A stretch of DNA of 64,000 nt from Omphiscola glabra (GCA_964017045.1 OZ024794.1:8126099-8190098); one strand, 5' to 3'; shown: positions 34,148-46,373, numbered from the stretch's first letter. Numbers and translations: made by a program. Notes: generated by a model from the letters alone, not told the origin.

Positions 34148-34734
34148 CAATCCTTCCTTCATTATAATTTATTATTTGAACCTTATTTCTCTGATCATCT
34201 TAGTATTCAGCAAAAAAAAAAAAAAAAAAAAAAAACTGACCGTTAATGACTTTTCCCGGGCCGACAAGCCGTAAACGAAACGAGTAATTAGTTTATTACA
34301 CCATGCGTCATTTGGGCACCTATCGGTTCCCACCCCATCCCCCATTTCTTTTCCCGAACTCTGCCTGGGTTAATGCACCCATCAATTTTTTATGTCAGAT
34401 TATCGCTTTTAGGGTCTCTAATTCGACCACCAATCTTTCTCGATCAATTAGATGCGTTATTTAGAGCACGCCGTTTAGGTGAGAGCCGTATTTATTGTGG
34501 AGGCTTAATGGGGCGTTCCCCCAATGTTGTTTTCACTTTTCTACTGGTTCCGATTGTAGAGGCAAGCGCTCCGGTTGGCAACGACACGGGTTATGTTCAG
34601 GCAGTGCACATGGCTTAGAATAATGACTGCTGGATTCTACAAGTCAGAAATACATTTGATGAGTTCGAAGCCAAATCCGGATTGTTGCACTCCGAATGAA
34701 AACTTAAAGAGAGCAACACGTTTGTTACGTGGTT
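34148..34734. other. Unique island between two arrays
   Basis: It begins with an A23 tract. The segment 34250-34620 is non-repetitive and of mixed composition, with an 81-codon open frame at 34373-34618 (+) that resembles no family I know. Confidence 0.35.
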
Positions 34735-35325
34735 ATAAAGTCAGACACACCTTTGCTATCTAGTTATGAAGACAGACACACCTTTGCTATCTAGATAAGA
34801 AGACAGACACACCTTTGCTATCTAGTTATGAAGACAGACACACCTTTGCTATCTAGTTATGAAGACAGACACACCTTTGCTATCTAGTTATGAAGACAGA
34901 CACACGTTTGCTATCTAGTTATGAAGACAGACACACCTTTGCTATCTAGTTATGAAGACAGACACACGTTTGCTATCTAGTTATGAAGACAGACACACCT
35001 TTGCTATCTAGTTATGAAGACAGACACACGTTTGCTATCTAGTTATGAAGACAGACACACGTTTGCTACGAAGTTATGAAGACAGATACAAATTAGTATT
35101 GTAGATATGAAGACAGACACAAATTTGTAATGCAGTTATGAAGACAGGCACAAATTTGTAACGTAGTTATGAAGACTGATACAAAATTGTTATGTAGTTA
35201 AGAAAACAGACACATTTATTATGTAGTTATACAGACAGACACACGTTTCGTATACAGTAATGAAGACAGACAAACTGTCTTAATGAGTTACGAAGACAGA
35301 GACACTTTTGTTGTGCAGGTAAGCT
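34735..35325. repeat. 31-bp minisatellite, about 19 copies
   Basis: The unit contains gacagacacacctttgctat followed by ctagttatgaa. The left copies are near-identical, with cct/cgt variants, while the right third from 35065 is strongly diverged, a gradient from young to old copies. Confidence 0.95.
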
Positions 35326-35704
35326 ACAAATAACGAAGGACTGACTCCCCAGTTAAGCATAAATATATTGTAACTGTCGATGGGTAAAATATTAGCTCAG
35401 CATGAAAGATCCAATAAAGATTTTTGGTTGAAACAGTCAACCGTGAACAATTTTAGTCTCGCCCTTCTCTCTCTCTCTCTCTCTCTGTCTCAACCCCACC
35501 CACCAAGTGTTGGAGATATTAAAACAGTCGTGGTCGGTGGGGCAAGAACACTGCTCTCAATCCGACCAATACGATTTAACCCGATGAGCTCGACTCCAAA
35601 CCTCTGGTATTTATCAGACGACAAACGACTGTTCACCAGCTGAATGCAGACGGATGCAAATACCACGCCGGGTTTTTGTTTGAAGGTTATAGCAATGTCA
35701 TTAA

Positions 35705-35707
<3 letters not shown>
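35326..35707. other. Unique sequence with (CT)n
   Basis: (CT)n lies at 35467-35487. An 87-codon frame spans it, with no recognised product. Confidence 0.4.

Positions 35708-35773
<66 letters not shown>
35708..35773. repeat. (TA)n microsatellite
   Basis: About 33 uninterrupted TA units. Flanking YIYIYI reading frames are artefacts. Confidence 0.98.
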
Positions 35774-35775
<2 letters not shown>

Positions 35776-36018
35776 ACACACCCAAAAGCCCCCATTAAAT
35801 CGTGCACACACAAAATCCCAATGGGAAAGAGCCTAAAAAAAAGGTGCTTTTAGTGAGTAGTTTTGTCTAGCCTCGGCAGAAGTGACGTCATCGGACTGAA
35901 GTAGAAGACCACACGGCTCAAAACAATAAATGAGCAACGAATAGATTTTCGCTGGGCCCCAATAAATGAATAAATACGTTTTATTGTCAGGGCCCAAAAT
36001 ATGGCGTGATGTAGTTAT

Positions 36019-36258
36019 CATGTCTACACTTAGCTGTCTCAAATCATGTCTACACCTAGCTGTCTCAAATCATGTCTACACCTAGGTGTCTCAAATCATG
36101 TCTACACCTAGCTGTCTCAAATGATGTCTACACCTAGCTGTCTCAAATCATGTCTACACCTAGGTGTCTCAAATCATGTCTACACCTATGTGTCTCAATT
36201 CATTTCTACACCTAGCTGTCTCAAATCATTTCTACACCTAGCTGTCTCAAATCATTTC
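36019..36258. repeat. 26-bp minisatellite, about 9 copies
   Basis: The unit is catgtctacacctagctgtc followed by tcaaat, with catgtc/catttc variation at the right end. Confidence 0.95.
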
Positions 36259-36279
36259 GGTATTTTCTCTATTTGTTTT

Positions 36280-36662
36280 TGTATTTATGAAAAAGTCTGT
36301 TCACAGAGCTCCGCCATTTAATTATGAAAAAATCTATTCACATAGCTACGCCCATCTAATTATAAAAAATTATATTCCTATAATTCCGCCCATCTAATTA
36401 CGAAAAAGTCTATTCACATAGCTCCGCCCATCTAATTACGAAAAAGTCTGTTCACAGAGCTCCGCCATCTAATTATGAAAGAATGATATTCCTATACCTC
36501 CGCCAATCTAATTACGAAAAAGTCTGTTCACAGAGCTCCGCCATCTAATTATGAAAGAATGATATTCCTATACCTCCGCCAATCTAATTACGAGAAAGTC
36601 TATTCACATAGCTCCGCCCATCTAATTATGAAAAAGTCTATTCATATAGCTCCGCCCATCTT
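36280..36662. repeat. About 38-40 bp minisatellite, about 9 copies
   Basis: The unit holds gaaaaagtctattcacatag followed by ctccgcccatctaatta. A second variant has gaatgatattcctatacctccgcc, and the two types occur in a partly alternating order. Confidence 0.93.
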
Positions 36663-37083
36663 ACCAAAACTGACAATGTACATCGGATTGACTAAAAAAA
36701 GAATGAAATTTAAAATTTTCAATTTTTTACAATTGTACATAGTTATTTTTTAGCTCGAAGTAGTAAGAATTTTGCCAGCTACAAATTCTCCCCAACTGCG
36801 GACTTAAAAACCCTGCTCTAGAGCGCTGAGTACAAGTTCCCAGCTCCACTCCTCAACTCTGCTTATAATACGTACTCCTTATAAGCCCTAGATACGAGCT
36901 CTCAATATAAGCAATAGATATAAGTACTTGATATGAGAACTAAATGTAAGAACTCGATGTTAGCACTACGTATAATAACTAGATATAAGCACTTAAAATA
37001 AGTTTTCGTGTGCACAAAATGAATAGTTTGCGTTCAACCACTAAATGAAAATTATTTTCTTTTTAAAATTGTGATTTCAAGTT
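36663..37083. other. Unique sequence with a degenerate motif
   Basis: 36880-36995 shows a weak agatataagcactt-type repetition. No gene is seen. Confidence 0.4.
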
Positions 37084-37612
37084 AAGCGTATGTCTGGTCA
37101 CGTCAATCCAAAGTCTAGTCATGTCAAGCTAATGTCTTGTCACGTAAAGCCATTGTCTGGTCACGTCAAGCCAAGGTCTGGTCACGTCAACTAATGTCTA
37201 GTCATGTTAAGCTAATGTCTTGTCACGTAAAGCCAGCGTCTGGTCACGTCAACTAATGTCTTGTCACGTATAGCCAGTGTCTGGTCACGTCAAGCCAGTG
37301 TCTGGTCACGTCAAGCCAGTGTCTGGTCACGTCAAGCCAGTGTCTGGTCACGTAAATCCAAAGTCTAGTCACGTCAATTAATGTCTTGTCACGTAAAGCC
37401 AGTGTGTGGTCACGTCAAGCCAAGGTCTTGTCACGTCAATCCAAAGTCTAGTCACTTCAACTAATGTCTAGTCATGTCAAGCTAATGTCTTGTCATGTAA
37501 AGCCAGTGTCTGGTCACGTCAATCCAAAGTCTAGTCACGTCAACTAATGTCTAGTCATGTCAAGCTAATGTCTTGTCACGTAAAGCCAGTGCCTGATCAC
37601 GTCAAGCCAATG
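37084..37612. repeat. About 20-21 bp minisatellite, about 25 copies
   Basis: The core gtctggtcacgtcaagccag has variants gtctagtcatgtcaagctaat, gtcttgtcacgtaaagccag and gtcacgtcaatccaaa. Blocks of three to four variant types recur in the same order, again showing block duplication. Confidence 0.93.
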
Positions 37613-37686
37613 TTTTGAACGATATCCATTTATATAAAATTGTCCACAATTTCCAACAATTAATAGGAAACTTGATCGAACGGAAT

Positions 37687-37802
37687 CAGTTCACACGTTA
37701 AAATTTTGCGTCCAATTTCTTTTTGAACGCATTATTTTGTTTTACTATTATAGTATAATGTGTTCAAAAAGAAATTTGATGAAAATTTTAACATGCGAAC
37801 TG
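37687..37802. mobile_element. Foldback MITE family F, copy 2
   Basis: The left arm cagttcacacgttaaaattt and the reverse complement of the right arm, cagttcgcatgttaaaattt, match at 18 of 20 bases. The complementarity continues inward through atttctttttgaac, so nearly the whole 116 bp folds on itself. The ends match those at 27525-27689. Confidence 0.65.
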
Positions 37803-38211
37803 AAAAAGAGATTCACCAAATTTCCGTTCCATCAAATTTCCCGCCGATCATTTTTCCGTCGACGAAATTTCTTTCAAACAAATTTCCGGTAACCATTTTT
37901 AACTATTATAAAATATTTTTTTTTGAAGGTATTGCCACTAATATTCAACAAAGTTCAATTAATAAATGCACATTTTGTCTCCCCTTTGTAAGGACTTATT
38001 TTCCTACCGGACTCTCGTGGGTATCTGATAGGGACAAACTGTTTTGGAATTGTTGCTCAAAGGATTGGCAGGTAATGAAGACAAGACTGCTGGCAGGTAA
38101 TGAAGACAAGACTGCTGGCAAGTAATGAAGACAAGACTGCTGCAGACAGCCCCTTAAAAAAATATAGAGACATTATTTGTTAAACAAAATTGCGTTGTTT
38201 GACCAATGCAA
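37803..38211. other. Unique sequence with a 25-bp triplication
   Basis: Three copies of ggcaggtaatgaagacaaga lie at about 38068-38142. No gene is seen. Confidence 0.5.
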
Positions 38212-38435
38212 ACTTTGACTTCAGGACTTTGACTTCAGGACTTTGACTTCAGGACTTTGACTTCAGGACTTTGACTTCAGGACTTTGACTTCAGGACTTT
38301 GACTTCAGGACTTTGACTTCAGGACTTTGACTTCAGGACTTTGACTTCAGGACTTTGACTTCAGGACTTTGACTTCAGGACTTTGACTTCAGGACTTTGA
38401 CTTCAGGACTTTGACTTCAGGACTTTGACTTCAGG
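38212..38435. repeat. 14-bp minisatellite, 16 perfect copies
   Basis: The unit actttgacttcagg is repeated without a visible mismatch, making this one of the youngest-looking arrays in the window. Confidence 0.97.
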
Positions 38436-38584
38436 TGCAAGATACACCGCTGTTTTCACAAGCTCTACATTTTGTTTACATGATTTTCTTTTTAATTCAA
38501 TACGTGGCTTGCAAGGATAAAATATAAACATGTTTTTTTTAAAATTATTTTGCGAAAGTTTCATAAACTTCAATTTGTCAGACT

Positions 38585-38705
38585 GCAATAGATAGAATCT
38601 AACTGCAGTGGCAAGTGACACACTGCAATGAAAAGGGCCATACTGCAATGGAAAGTGCCAGACTGTAATGAAAAGTGCCAGGATGCAATGGAAAGGTTCA
38701 GACTC
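38585..38705. repeat. 20-bp minisatellite, about 6 copies
   Basis: The unit is gccagactgcaatggaaagt with several substitutions. A diverged 34-bp repeat of about three copies (core agatatcaagtaactccatt) follows at 38745-38850. Confidence 0.85.
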
Positions 38706-38850
38706 AATGTGCACACAAAACAACTCCTCATCTCCGAACTCTATTTTTAGATATCAAGCAACTCCATTACTTAGGTTCTCATGCCAGATATCAAGTAACT
38801 CCATTACTCCAGGTTCTCTTGATAGATATCAATTAACGCCATTACTCCAT

Positions 38851-39394
38851 ATCCTTATCTCGAAATATCAGATGAAATGGACTGATTTCACGACCTATCA
38901 TTGGAGAGACCAGTATTTGGTGCGTCACATCCCAAGAAACAGATCATCAGGTTCTAGCGCACGGATGTGCGCCGTGTATGGTGAGATTCATGCATTCGGC
39001 TATCTTTCCTTGTTTAAATATCTTGTCATTAGTATCATGGACTCAGTTCAAAGTCTGAGTGTTAAAGAGCGGTAAGAGAAATTTTAATTCTTGTCTAACA
39101 ATCAATGGCTTTTTGAATAACTGCCGAACGTACTAAATAGACACGGTCTGCTTCGATTATGCATTCTATCTAATTCCCCACTGCAGAACGCTATTTTCTT
39201 GTAGCATTTCATTTGCTTCTGTGTGGCGAGAGGATGAACATAATAATTAATTATATTCTGATGCATTTTTCTGGGTCTATCCTTTTACTTTTATTCAGGT
39301 CTCCCAGTACCAGATATCTCGAACACAGAATAATTGTATATAGGAATTGTTTCAAACGTTTTGTTAAGATAAATCAGCATAAAGATAGCATTGC
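38851..39394. other. Unique sequence
   Basis: The 3' part of a 135-codon frame (38668-39075) lies here. Its 5' part is in the repeats, and no domain is recognised. Confidence 0.3.
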
Positions 39395-39612
39395 CACCCT
39401 TCGTCAACCAATAATTATTGAATAAGCCTGCACCATTGCTACCCGTCGTCAACCAATAATTAATAAACGACCCTGCACCATTGCTACCTGTCGTTAACCA
39501 ATAATTAATGAACGATCCTGCATCATTGCTAATTTTCATCAACCAATATATTATTGAATGAGCCTGCAATATTGCTACCTGTCGTCAACCAATAACTAAT
39601 GAACGACCCTGC
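39395..39612. repeat. About 44-bp minisatellite, 5 copies
   Basis: The core attgctacccgtcgtcaacc is followed by aataattaatgaacgaccctgcacc with substitutions. Confidence 0.9.
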
Positions 39613-39734
39613 TTCTAGAAATTGACTTTCTAATTTACTTGGGCTCTCTAATGCTATAAAAACAGTGGATGCAAAATATAAATATATATTTTAATTTGTA
39701 TTGTATGGGGGGTGCGAGGGACACTTTAAAACTT

Positions 39735-40030
39735 GGTTGGGCAGCGTGTAAAGATAGCTTGGATAGGTAGCTTGAATAGGTAGCTTGGATAGGTAGCTTG
39801 GATAGGTAGCTTGGATAGGTAGCTTGAATAGGTAGCTTGAATAGGTAGCTTGGATAGGTAGCTTGGATAGGTAGCTTGGATAGGTACCTTGAATAGGTAG
39901 CTTGGATAGGTAGCTTAGACAGGTAGCTTGGATAGGTAGCTTAGACAGGTAGCTTGGATAGGTAGCTTAGACATGTAGCTTGGATAGGTAGCTTGGACAG
40001 GTAGCTTGGATAGGTAGCTTGGTTGGGTAG
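39735..40030. repeat. 13-bp minisatellite, about 22 copies
   Basis: The unit ggtagcttggata has gaata, agaca and ggaca variants. The agaca type alternates with the ggata type in 39905-39990. Confidence 0.95.
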
Positions 40031-40049
40031 CATTGTTACAGTTTGCGAA

Positions 40050-40130
40050 AGACCAGCGCCGCCACTTCCCGTCCAGCGACTTCACTTCACGACCAGCGAC
40101 TCCACTTCACGACCAGCGACTCCACTGCAT
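40050..40130. repeat. 20-bp repeat, 3-4 copies
   Basis: The unit is cgaccagcgactccacttca. Confidence 0.88.
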
Positions 40131-40284
40131 CAGATCCTTTGAATCAGATTATTTAAAGGCATATCCGGCATCATTCTCGGCATCATTGACTAGACACAGC
40201 ATATTCTACATTGATATGGCTGACTCACTGGCCAATGGCCTATGGTTATTAATAAGACACATCGCATTCTACGTGCAGTGACTC

Positions 40285-40605
40285 ACTCATGTGCCACCAG
40301 GTCATGACTGACCAGGTAAAGACTGACCTATAGCCCACCAGGTAATGACTGACCTATAGGCCACCAGGTAATGACTGACCTATAGGCCACCAGGTAATGA
40401 CTGACCTATAGGCCACCAGGTAATGACTGACCTACAGGCCACCAAGTAATGGCTGAGCTACCGGCCACCAGGCAATGGCTGAGTTACAGGCCAAAAGGTA
40501 ATGGCTGACGTACGTTTCACCAGTTAAAGACTTACGTGCCACCAGGTAATGACTGACTCACTGGTCACAGGGTAATGGCTGACTTACCGTCCACCAGTTA
40601 ACGGA
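40285..40605. repeat. 26-bp minisatellite, about 11 copies
   Basis: The unit is ggccaccaggtaatgactga followed by cctata. The left copies are near-perfect and the right copies diverged. Confidence 0.93.
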
Positions 40606-41329
40606 ACAATCTATAACCAGAACACCGTCCACAAATCAATCAGTCATGAGGCCAATGATTGAAGGACGGCAACCAACACCCACGTGACAGGAAACAAATT
40701 GTATTAGGCTTCCAACAGGATATAACTATAGATATAGGCCAGGAGTTATCTCCCTGAGGTACGTGTGAACCTTTTCCTTTTATGGTAAATTTTTTAGCAC
40801 TATGTCGACGGATTTAGAGGTTTTCAATATTTAGCACTCTGTAGACAGAATTAACGGTTTTCAATATTTAGCACTCTGTACGCGGTATGAAAGGTTTTTA
40901 ATCTCATGTTTGCTAACATGCTCTATCATCAGAGGTTCATTCAAAGATTCAGTGGTGGATTTCTTAAATACAACTATAGAGAATTGTGTATCTAAAGCAG
41001 TAGAAGAAAATAAGTTGTTGAAAATTGTTTGTTTTTTTTAAAAATATTTATGCTTTACTTCATATAAGACCAGGCCAGACAGCGAAAGATGGTCTGAGAA
41101 TCCCTGGAAAATTTGGGAGATGTATGTTTTGAAAAGTTAATGTAATCAGAAAAGGCTAAGTCCCAAATGGTAACACAGTGTTAGACTCTGGTAAAAAAAA
41201 AAAAAGAATAAATTTTTGTGAAACCCGAAGAGGGTCCCCATTACCGAGGCACTACAAATGCCTGAGCAAAAAATATGAGGCGCAAAATGACCAGAATGGG
41301 AATCTTAACAAAGGTGAAACATTAAACAA
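40606..41329. other. Mostly unique sequence
   Basis: A three-copy degenerate repeat (core tttagcactctgtagac, about 38-bp period) lies at 40793-40900. No gene is seen. Confidence 0.45.
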
Positions 41330-41620
41330 CCCTTAATGACAGAGATTTTAGTATAAATCCTTTGTTAGCATTATTTTATGCTATATTAATATTCTAATGT
41401 CTCACCCACTTTTACACCGCAGAATTATTTCACCGACTATTTCAGAAAAGCAAAATAAAACATTACGCCCCAAACGCAACGTCGATGCTTAAAAAAAAAA
41501 TCTCATTTAGCGCAGGTTAAGAATTCGTTGTCATCCACCACGAGTCTATGTGCCAAGTTTCAGCTCGATGGGTTGACGGGAAGTTGGTCAGTTAGCCGTC
41601 CGAAGATTTTGTCAGCCTGT
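41330..41620 (-). mobile_element. Dispersed repeat family D, copy 3
   Basis: Reverse-oriented. It contains ctcacccacttttacacc, caccgactatttcag, gtgccaagtttcagctcg and ggttgacgggaagt, matching the other family D copies. Confidence 0.7.
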
Positions 41621-41860
41621 CACCAACATGAGCGAATTTAATGGACAGGATTTAATAATGTGCTATTTACATTATGCTCTTCTCACGCTACAAAACGGCC
41701 ATCATCATTGATTTGCCTCTGAGGTGGCTCGTGGAACTTTCGATAGGTGATTTATGCCTGCTTTGAAACATGGTGATCACATATTTGTTGCAAGTGGAGT
41801 TTGAGACACGACCAATTGTTTAGCGTTATTGTATTTGGTTTGTATGGCATCCTTCCGTCT

Positions 41861-42217
41861 TCACGAGACGATGGAGTAGCTATATTTTGTAGTCCTACAC
41901 TTCGACGAGTGGCTCACTAGGCCAATCCTGGAGTGACAATCTCGACTGCATTTCACGCAGGAGAATGATGATTCCTGGTTAATTTTGGTCTTCCGTGCTG
42001 TTCTTTTTGTTGCAAGGGCTTCGTTCCGCACATCTTCTGCCCTTTTCACTCCTTCGTACACTGCCGTTCGCCAGCTGGAACGTTGTTCGGCAATGATCTC
42101 CCATTTGTTGACTTCAATGTTCGCTTCCTTCATGCTCTTTTTGCAAATGTCCATATATCTCAGGCGAGGCCGTCCAATAAGTCTTGGTTTAATGGCAAGG
42201 AAAATACTTACATGTAC
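41861..42217 (-). mobile_element. LINE RT C-terminal fragment with zinc knuckle
   Basis: The minus-strand frame encodes GRPRLRYMDICKKSMKEA, then a W-rich segment (KWEIIAEQRSSWR), a basic KRTARK stretch and a terminal CVKCSRDCHSRIGLVSH...C knuckle. This is a common C-terminus of endonuclease/reverse-transcriptase LINE proteins, lying after the RT domain. The RT itself is absent. Homology stops where the 16-bp array begins at 42218. It is non-functional. Confidence 0.8.
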
Positions 42218-42547
42218 CGACATCAGTAAGTACCGATATCAGTAAGTACCGACATCAGTAAGTACCGACATCAGTAAGTACCGACATCAGTAAGTACCGA
42301 CATCAGTAAGTACCGACATCAGTAAATACCGACATCAGTAAATACCGGCATCAGTAAAAACGACATCAGTAAGTACCGACATCAGTAAGTACCGACATCA
42401 GTAAATACCGACATCAGTAAATACCGACATCAGTAAATACCGACATCAGTAAATACCGACATCAGTAAATACCGACATCAGTAGATACAGACATCAGTAA
42501 GTACCGACATCAGTAAGTATCGACATCAGTAAGTACCGACATCATTA
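42218..42547. repeat. 16-bp minisatellite, about 20 copies
   Basis: The unit gacatcagtaagtacc has an aaatacc variant concentrated in the centre. It directly abuts the 5' edge of the truncated LINE. Confidence 0.95.
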
Positions 42548-42859
42548 AATGCATGATGGAATAGTCGCCTGGTGTGGGTTGGGGGAGAGAGCCACGCGGT
42601 GAAGGAATGTTTGGGTGAGGGGATGGAGCCACACGGTTAAGGAATGTGGGAGTGAAGGGAGGTGGGCCATACGGTGCAGAAATGTGGGAGTGGGAAATAA
42701 AACGTTGTGAGTCGTTCGCCTCTAGTTCCAATTTAAATGAATTTTCAAGACTCTATTTGTGAATTTAAAAGAGTTTTTTTGTGTGCCAGTGAGTCGGTTT
42801 GTATGTTGTAAATTAAATTAAATGATCCTTTTTGGAGAATCTTGAAAGTAGATTTAACC
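42548..42859. other. Unique sequence with a degenerate G-rich repeat
   Basis: 42575-42690 carries three diverged copies of gccacacggt...aggaatgtgggagtg. No gene is seen. Confidence 0.5.
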
Positions 42860-43192
42860 TCAGGGAGACTTAGAGTCTAAGTATGTTGAGAGTATATATT
42901 TAACAAATAAAGACTTCGATTCTTATAGTGTTGAGAGCGGACTAAACAAAGAAAGATGGCGAGGCTTATGGTGTTGAGAGTATGTTTAAATAACAATCAC
43001 TTGAGTTTTATGGTGTTGATAGTAGTTTTAAAAAAGAAAGACTTCGATTTTTAGGGTGTTGAGAGTAGGTCTAACAAAGAAAGACTTAAAGTCTTTTGGT
43101 GTTGAGAATAGGTTTAACAATGAATCACTTCTAGTCTAAGGTGTTGAGAGTAGGTCACACAAATAATCAATTCGAGTCTAAGGTGTTGAGAG
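42860..43192. repeat. About 45-bp degenerate minisatellite, 7 copies
   Basis: The core ggtgttgagagtaggt is followed by variable taacaaagaaagacttcgag. Confidence 0.82.
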
Positions 43193-43930
43193 TTAGATGT
43201 TGCAGTTAACAAGGGAAGTCATCAAGTCCCAAATACACTGAAGAAGTTCGTACATTTTAAAATAGTTTTTTTATTTTAGTGTAAACCAAGCTGAAGTAAT
43301 CATAAAAAAATTTGGAAATATAATCTCAAAAATTAAGTGATTGTACTTTCCATCTATGAATGTATGTGTTTGAGGGTGTGTGTGTGTGAGACCGATGGAC
43401 AAGGATTCATGACAAGGGGGGGGGGGGAGGGGGGGTCACTAATTGGGATTCTTTTATAAAATGCGTTACTTGTACGTATATTTTTCGAATTTTTAGTCGC
43501 CTCCCAAATTTTGCTTGATATTATATTTCATAAAGAATTTATACTAAAGAATTACTTGTTTAATTAAAGATAGAATTATTTGCTAGTTAACTTTGCTTAA
43601 TCCACGAAGATTGTGTTGAGATTAATTGTTGCATGTATTTCATAATCAATAAAAAAAAATCGGGTTAAATTAAAAAAAGAAAGTGACAAGGAACATGTGT
43701 TTAGCTCTTTTCTACGTTCAATTTTAAAATGTGTTGGTACATACTCTATTTCATTATTGGACCGGGTGGTTGGAAAAGTGGGGGGTGGGGGTGGGGAGGG
43801 AGAGGATTTAATCTTAGTCATCAAAATCTCAGGTGAATCAAACACATGCGTCCCTGGAGGCTCCGGATATGTATTATATCAGAATCACATTGATTGCATT
43901 GGGATGTAATGAATCAAATCAGAAATTCAT
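43193..43930. other. AT-rich unique sequence with G tracts
   Basis: G-rich runs lie at 43417-43436 and 43778-43802. Open frames on both strands are unsupported. Confidence 0.4.
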
Positions 43931-44097
43931 AAAGGTGAATCACACCGGAACTGTTGTGCCATGTTGTAGAACTTGATAAAGGTGAATCACACCGGAACTG
44001 TTGTGCCATGTTGTAGAACTTGATAAAGTTGAATCACACCGGAACTGTTGTGCCATGTTGTAGAACTTGATGAAGGTGAATCACACCGGAACTGGTG
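43931..44097. repeat. 47-bp minisatellite, about 3.5 copies
   Basis: ggtgaatcacaccggaactg anchors are spaced 47 bp apart from 43934. Copies are near-identical. Confidence 0.95.
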
Positions 44098-46086
44098 TGT
44101 CACGTGCTAGGACACAAACCTTTATGAAGGTGTCTGTGAAGTGAAGTGTGTTCGTACGCGTCAAGGAAATGCAGAAGTTGCTTATGGTGCCAAAATACAA
44201 TGTTATAATTTAGAAACACTAGAAACACATCCGGTCAACAGGAGTACAGTTCTTGTTAACTCTCTCATTAAAGTTCCACCAAATAGTCATTTAGCAATCT
44301 AACAAAGCAATTCTAAAACTCCCTTTGCATGGACAGAACAGTAGAGGAAATTATTGTGCTTATATGTGCTCGGTAATGTCAAAACGTTGGAGTATTTTTG
44401 CTCTTCTATTCTACAATTTCATCAAATAGAGGGAAGTTATTTTTTTTAAAGAAATATAACATGTTTCTTTGGTTTTTCTATTTTAATTGAAGGTGACACT
44501 TTGTCTTTTTGTTAGCCTCCCTTTCCACATTTCTCTATCCACTACTGTATAGCATAAACTGTTTTTGTATTTCGGCTGGTTACTCGATCAGTGGTACAAA
44601 CCAAGCAGAAACACTCAAGTGACAGGCTGTACAGTGCAACATTTTTTTTAGCGTAGATTATAGAAGAACGTGCACTGTTGTCATAATGTACTCTTAAGAA
44701 ATGTAGAGTATTGTAAACATTTCAAATGTATATAACAATAAATTAATTTTTTTAAATATTCATCTAGGTAAATAAACCTCTTTTGTTTCATTGGTTGATT
44801 CTGTATTTACCACGCATCCCAAATGAAGCCACATAAATATGTATTTTTATAGCTTTCGAAACTTGGTATAGTGCCACTAGTACACTATTACCAAGTTTTA
44901 CATGTTCATTATCATTTAAAGAGACATGAGAACTCTATTTCACTGGCCTACACAAAATGTCAGTAGTTTTTTAAAGTATACTTGACAAGCTAATTGTAAA
45001 TAATCACGTCAATTTACTCTTAACAGTTATTGTACTTAAGATATTGAAGATGTGTCACAAATGACTGGGTTGGGATTGAACAATGGCGCTCCATTGATTA
45101 TTCATGTACCTTATAATGTGTTTTGTTCGGGACTTCCCGATATGTAGCACCACATTTATTTGATGATGAACGTGCTGGGGTGCGATTTCCGGGGGAAGTA
45201 AGGAATGTTTTGGAGAGAGCTTATGGAGGTTGAGATTAATGGAGGTTAACGTTGCGTTTGAAAGTTGAAGAAACATTACTAGACTATATTAATCTATCAA
45301 TACATTCTCTTGTTTACAATTGTTAATGAGGAATTCCTTGGTTATTCATTAACGGCTGTGTTGTCTTTGTTAAAATCCTCAACGTCTGGATAACTGGATA
45401 CTGAACTTTCACAGAGAGGAACAGCCCCGCACTAATCAACACCAATATTACTTGGTACGCGAAGGGCCATACCTTAGAAGATCTCATTCTGTGACAAGAT
45501 GTCATTTTAAATCAAAAGACCATTATATTGATTATTTCAAGAAAAGTGAGCAACAGGAAAATTAGCTTTTATTAAAATTCTACACACATGAAGCGTCTTT
45601 CTTTAGACACACACATATATATATATATATGCAGTATAATAATTCTTCAAAAAATAGCAAGTCTCAAGTCTGGAGCAAAGCAATCATCGACTGGAGCAAC
45701 TACTTCGTCCATGTTTTGCTCACTATAATGCTGAGACCATGATCAATCGTAATCTTTTTAACTAGGCACTAAATAAACTATTTATGATATTATGTTCAAG
45801 CTCATTAATGAGGTCCTATATGTTGCAAATAAAATCTTTATACAGCTGCTTAACTGAAAATTCTGGGAAACTTTACAAATTAAAATTTATGTCGTCAAAT
45901 GAGATAATGTGTTAATGTCTAAACATTTTTTGACATCATTAGTTAATAAAGCAGAACAAAGTCTTTGAGCAGAGCCGTTAGAATCGCTGTCACGAGACAC
46001 GACCGACCTTGTGTCTGCCTGGTGGTGGAGTTTCGTCATGTCGAGATATGAGAAACTAATCACAACATATAGAAAATCAAAGATGA
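44098..46086. other. Unique sequence, 2 kb
   Basis: AT-rich, with a short (TA)n near 45615-45630. No gene is supported. The small palindrome at 44859-44898 is listed separately. Confidence 0.4.
44859..44898. repeat. Small imperfect palindrome
   Basis: aaacttggtatagtg and the reverse complement of cactattaccaagttt flank a central actagt. It could be a binding site or a chance hairpin. Confidence 0.5.
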
Positions 46087-46232
46087 GACACAGACCACGA
46101 GACACAGACCACGACAAACAGACCATGAGACACAGACCTCAAACACAGACAACGAGACACAGACCACGACGCACAGACCACGAAACACAGACCACGACGC
46201 ACAGACCACGAGGTATGGACCCCGAGACATAG
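46087..46232. repeat. 14-bp degenerate repeat, about 10 copies
   Basis: The unit acgagacacagacc has gaaacac and gacgcac variants. Confidence 0.88.
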
Positions 46233-46296
46233 ACCAACGCTGGTCTTTGGCGATTTTTCGAAGACATCTTCTCGTTAGTACATTGAGTATTTGAAA

Positions 46297-46373
46297 TGAC
46301 CCACGAGAAGCTAGGATATAGCTGGCCCACGAGAAGCTAGGATGTAGCTGGCCCACGAGAAGCTAGGATGTAG
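46297..46373. repeat. 25-bp repeat, 3 copies
   Basis: The unit is cccacgagaagctaggatgt followed by agctgg. Confidence 0.9.

Noticed and set aside
35708..35773. Mobile-element insertion or origin suggested by the TA tract
   Set aside because: It is a plain (TA)n microsatellite with no flanking terminal repeats.
41985..42245. 86-codon plus-strand frame
   Set aside because: It is the shadow of the minus-strand LINE C-terminus at 41861-42217.
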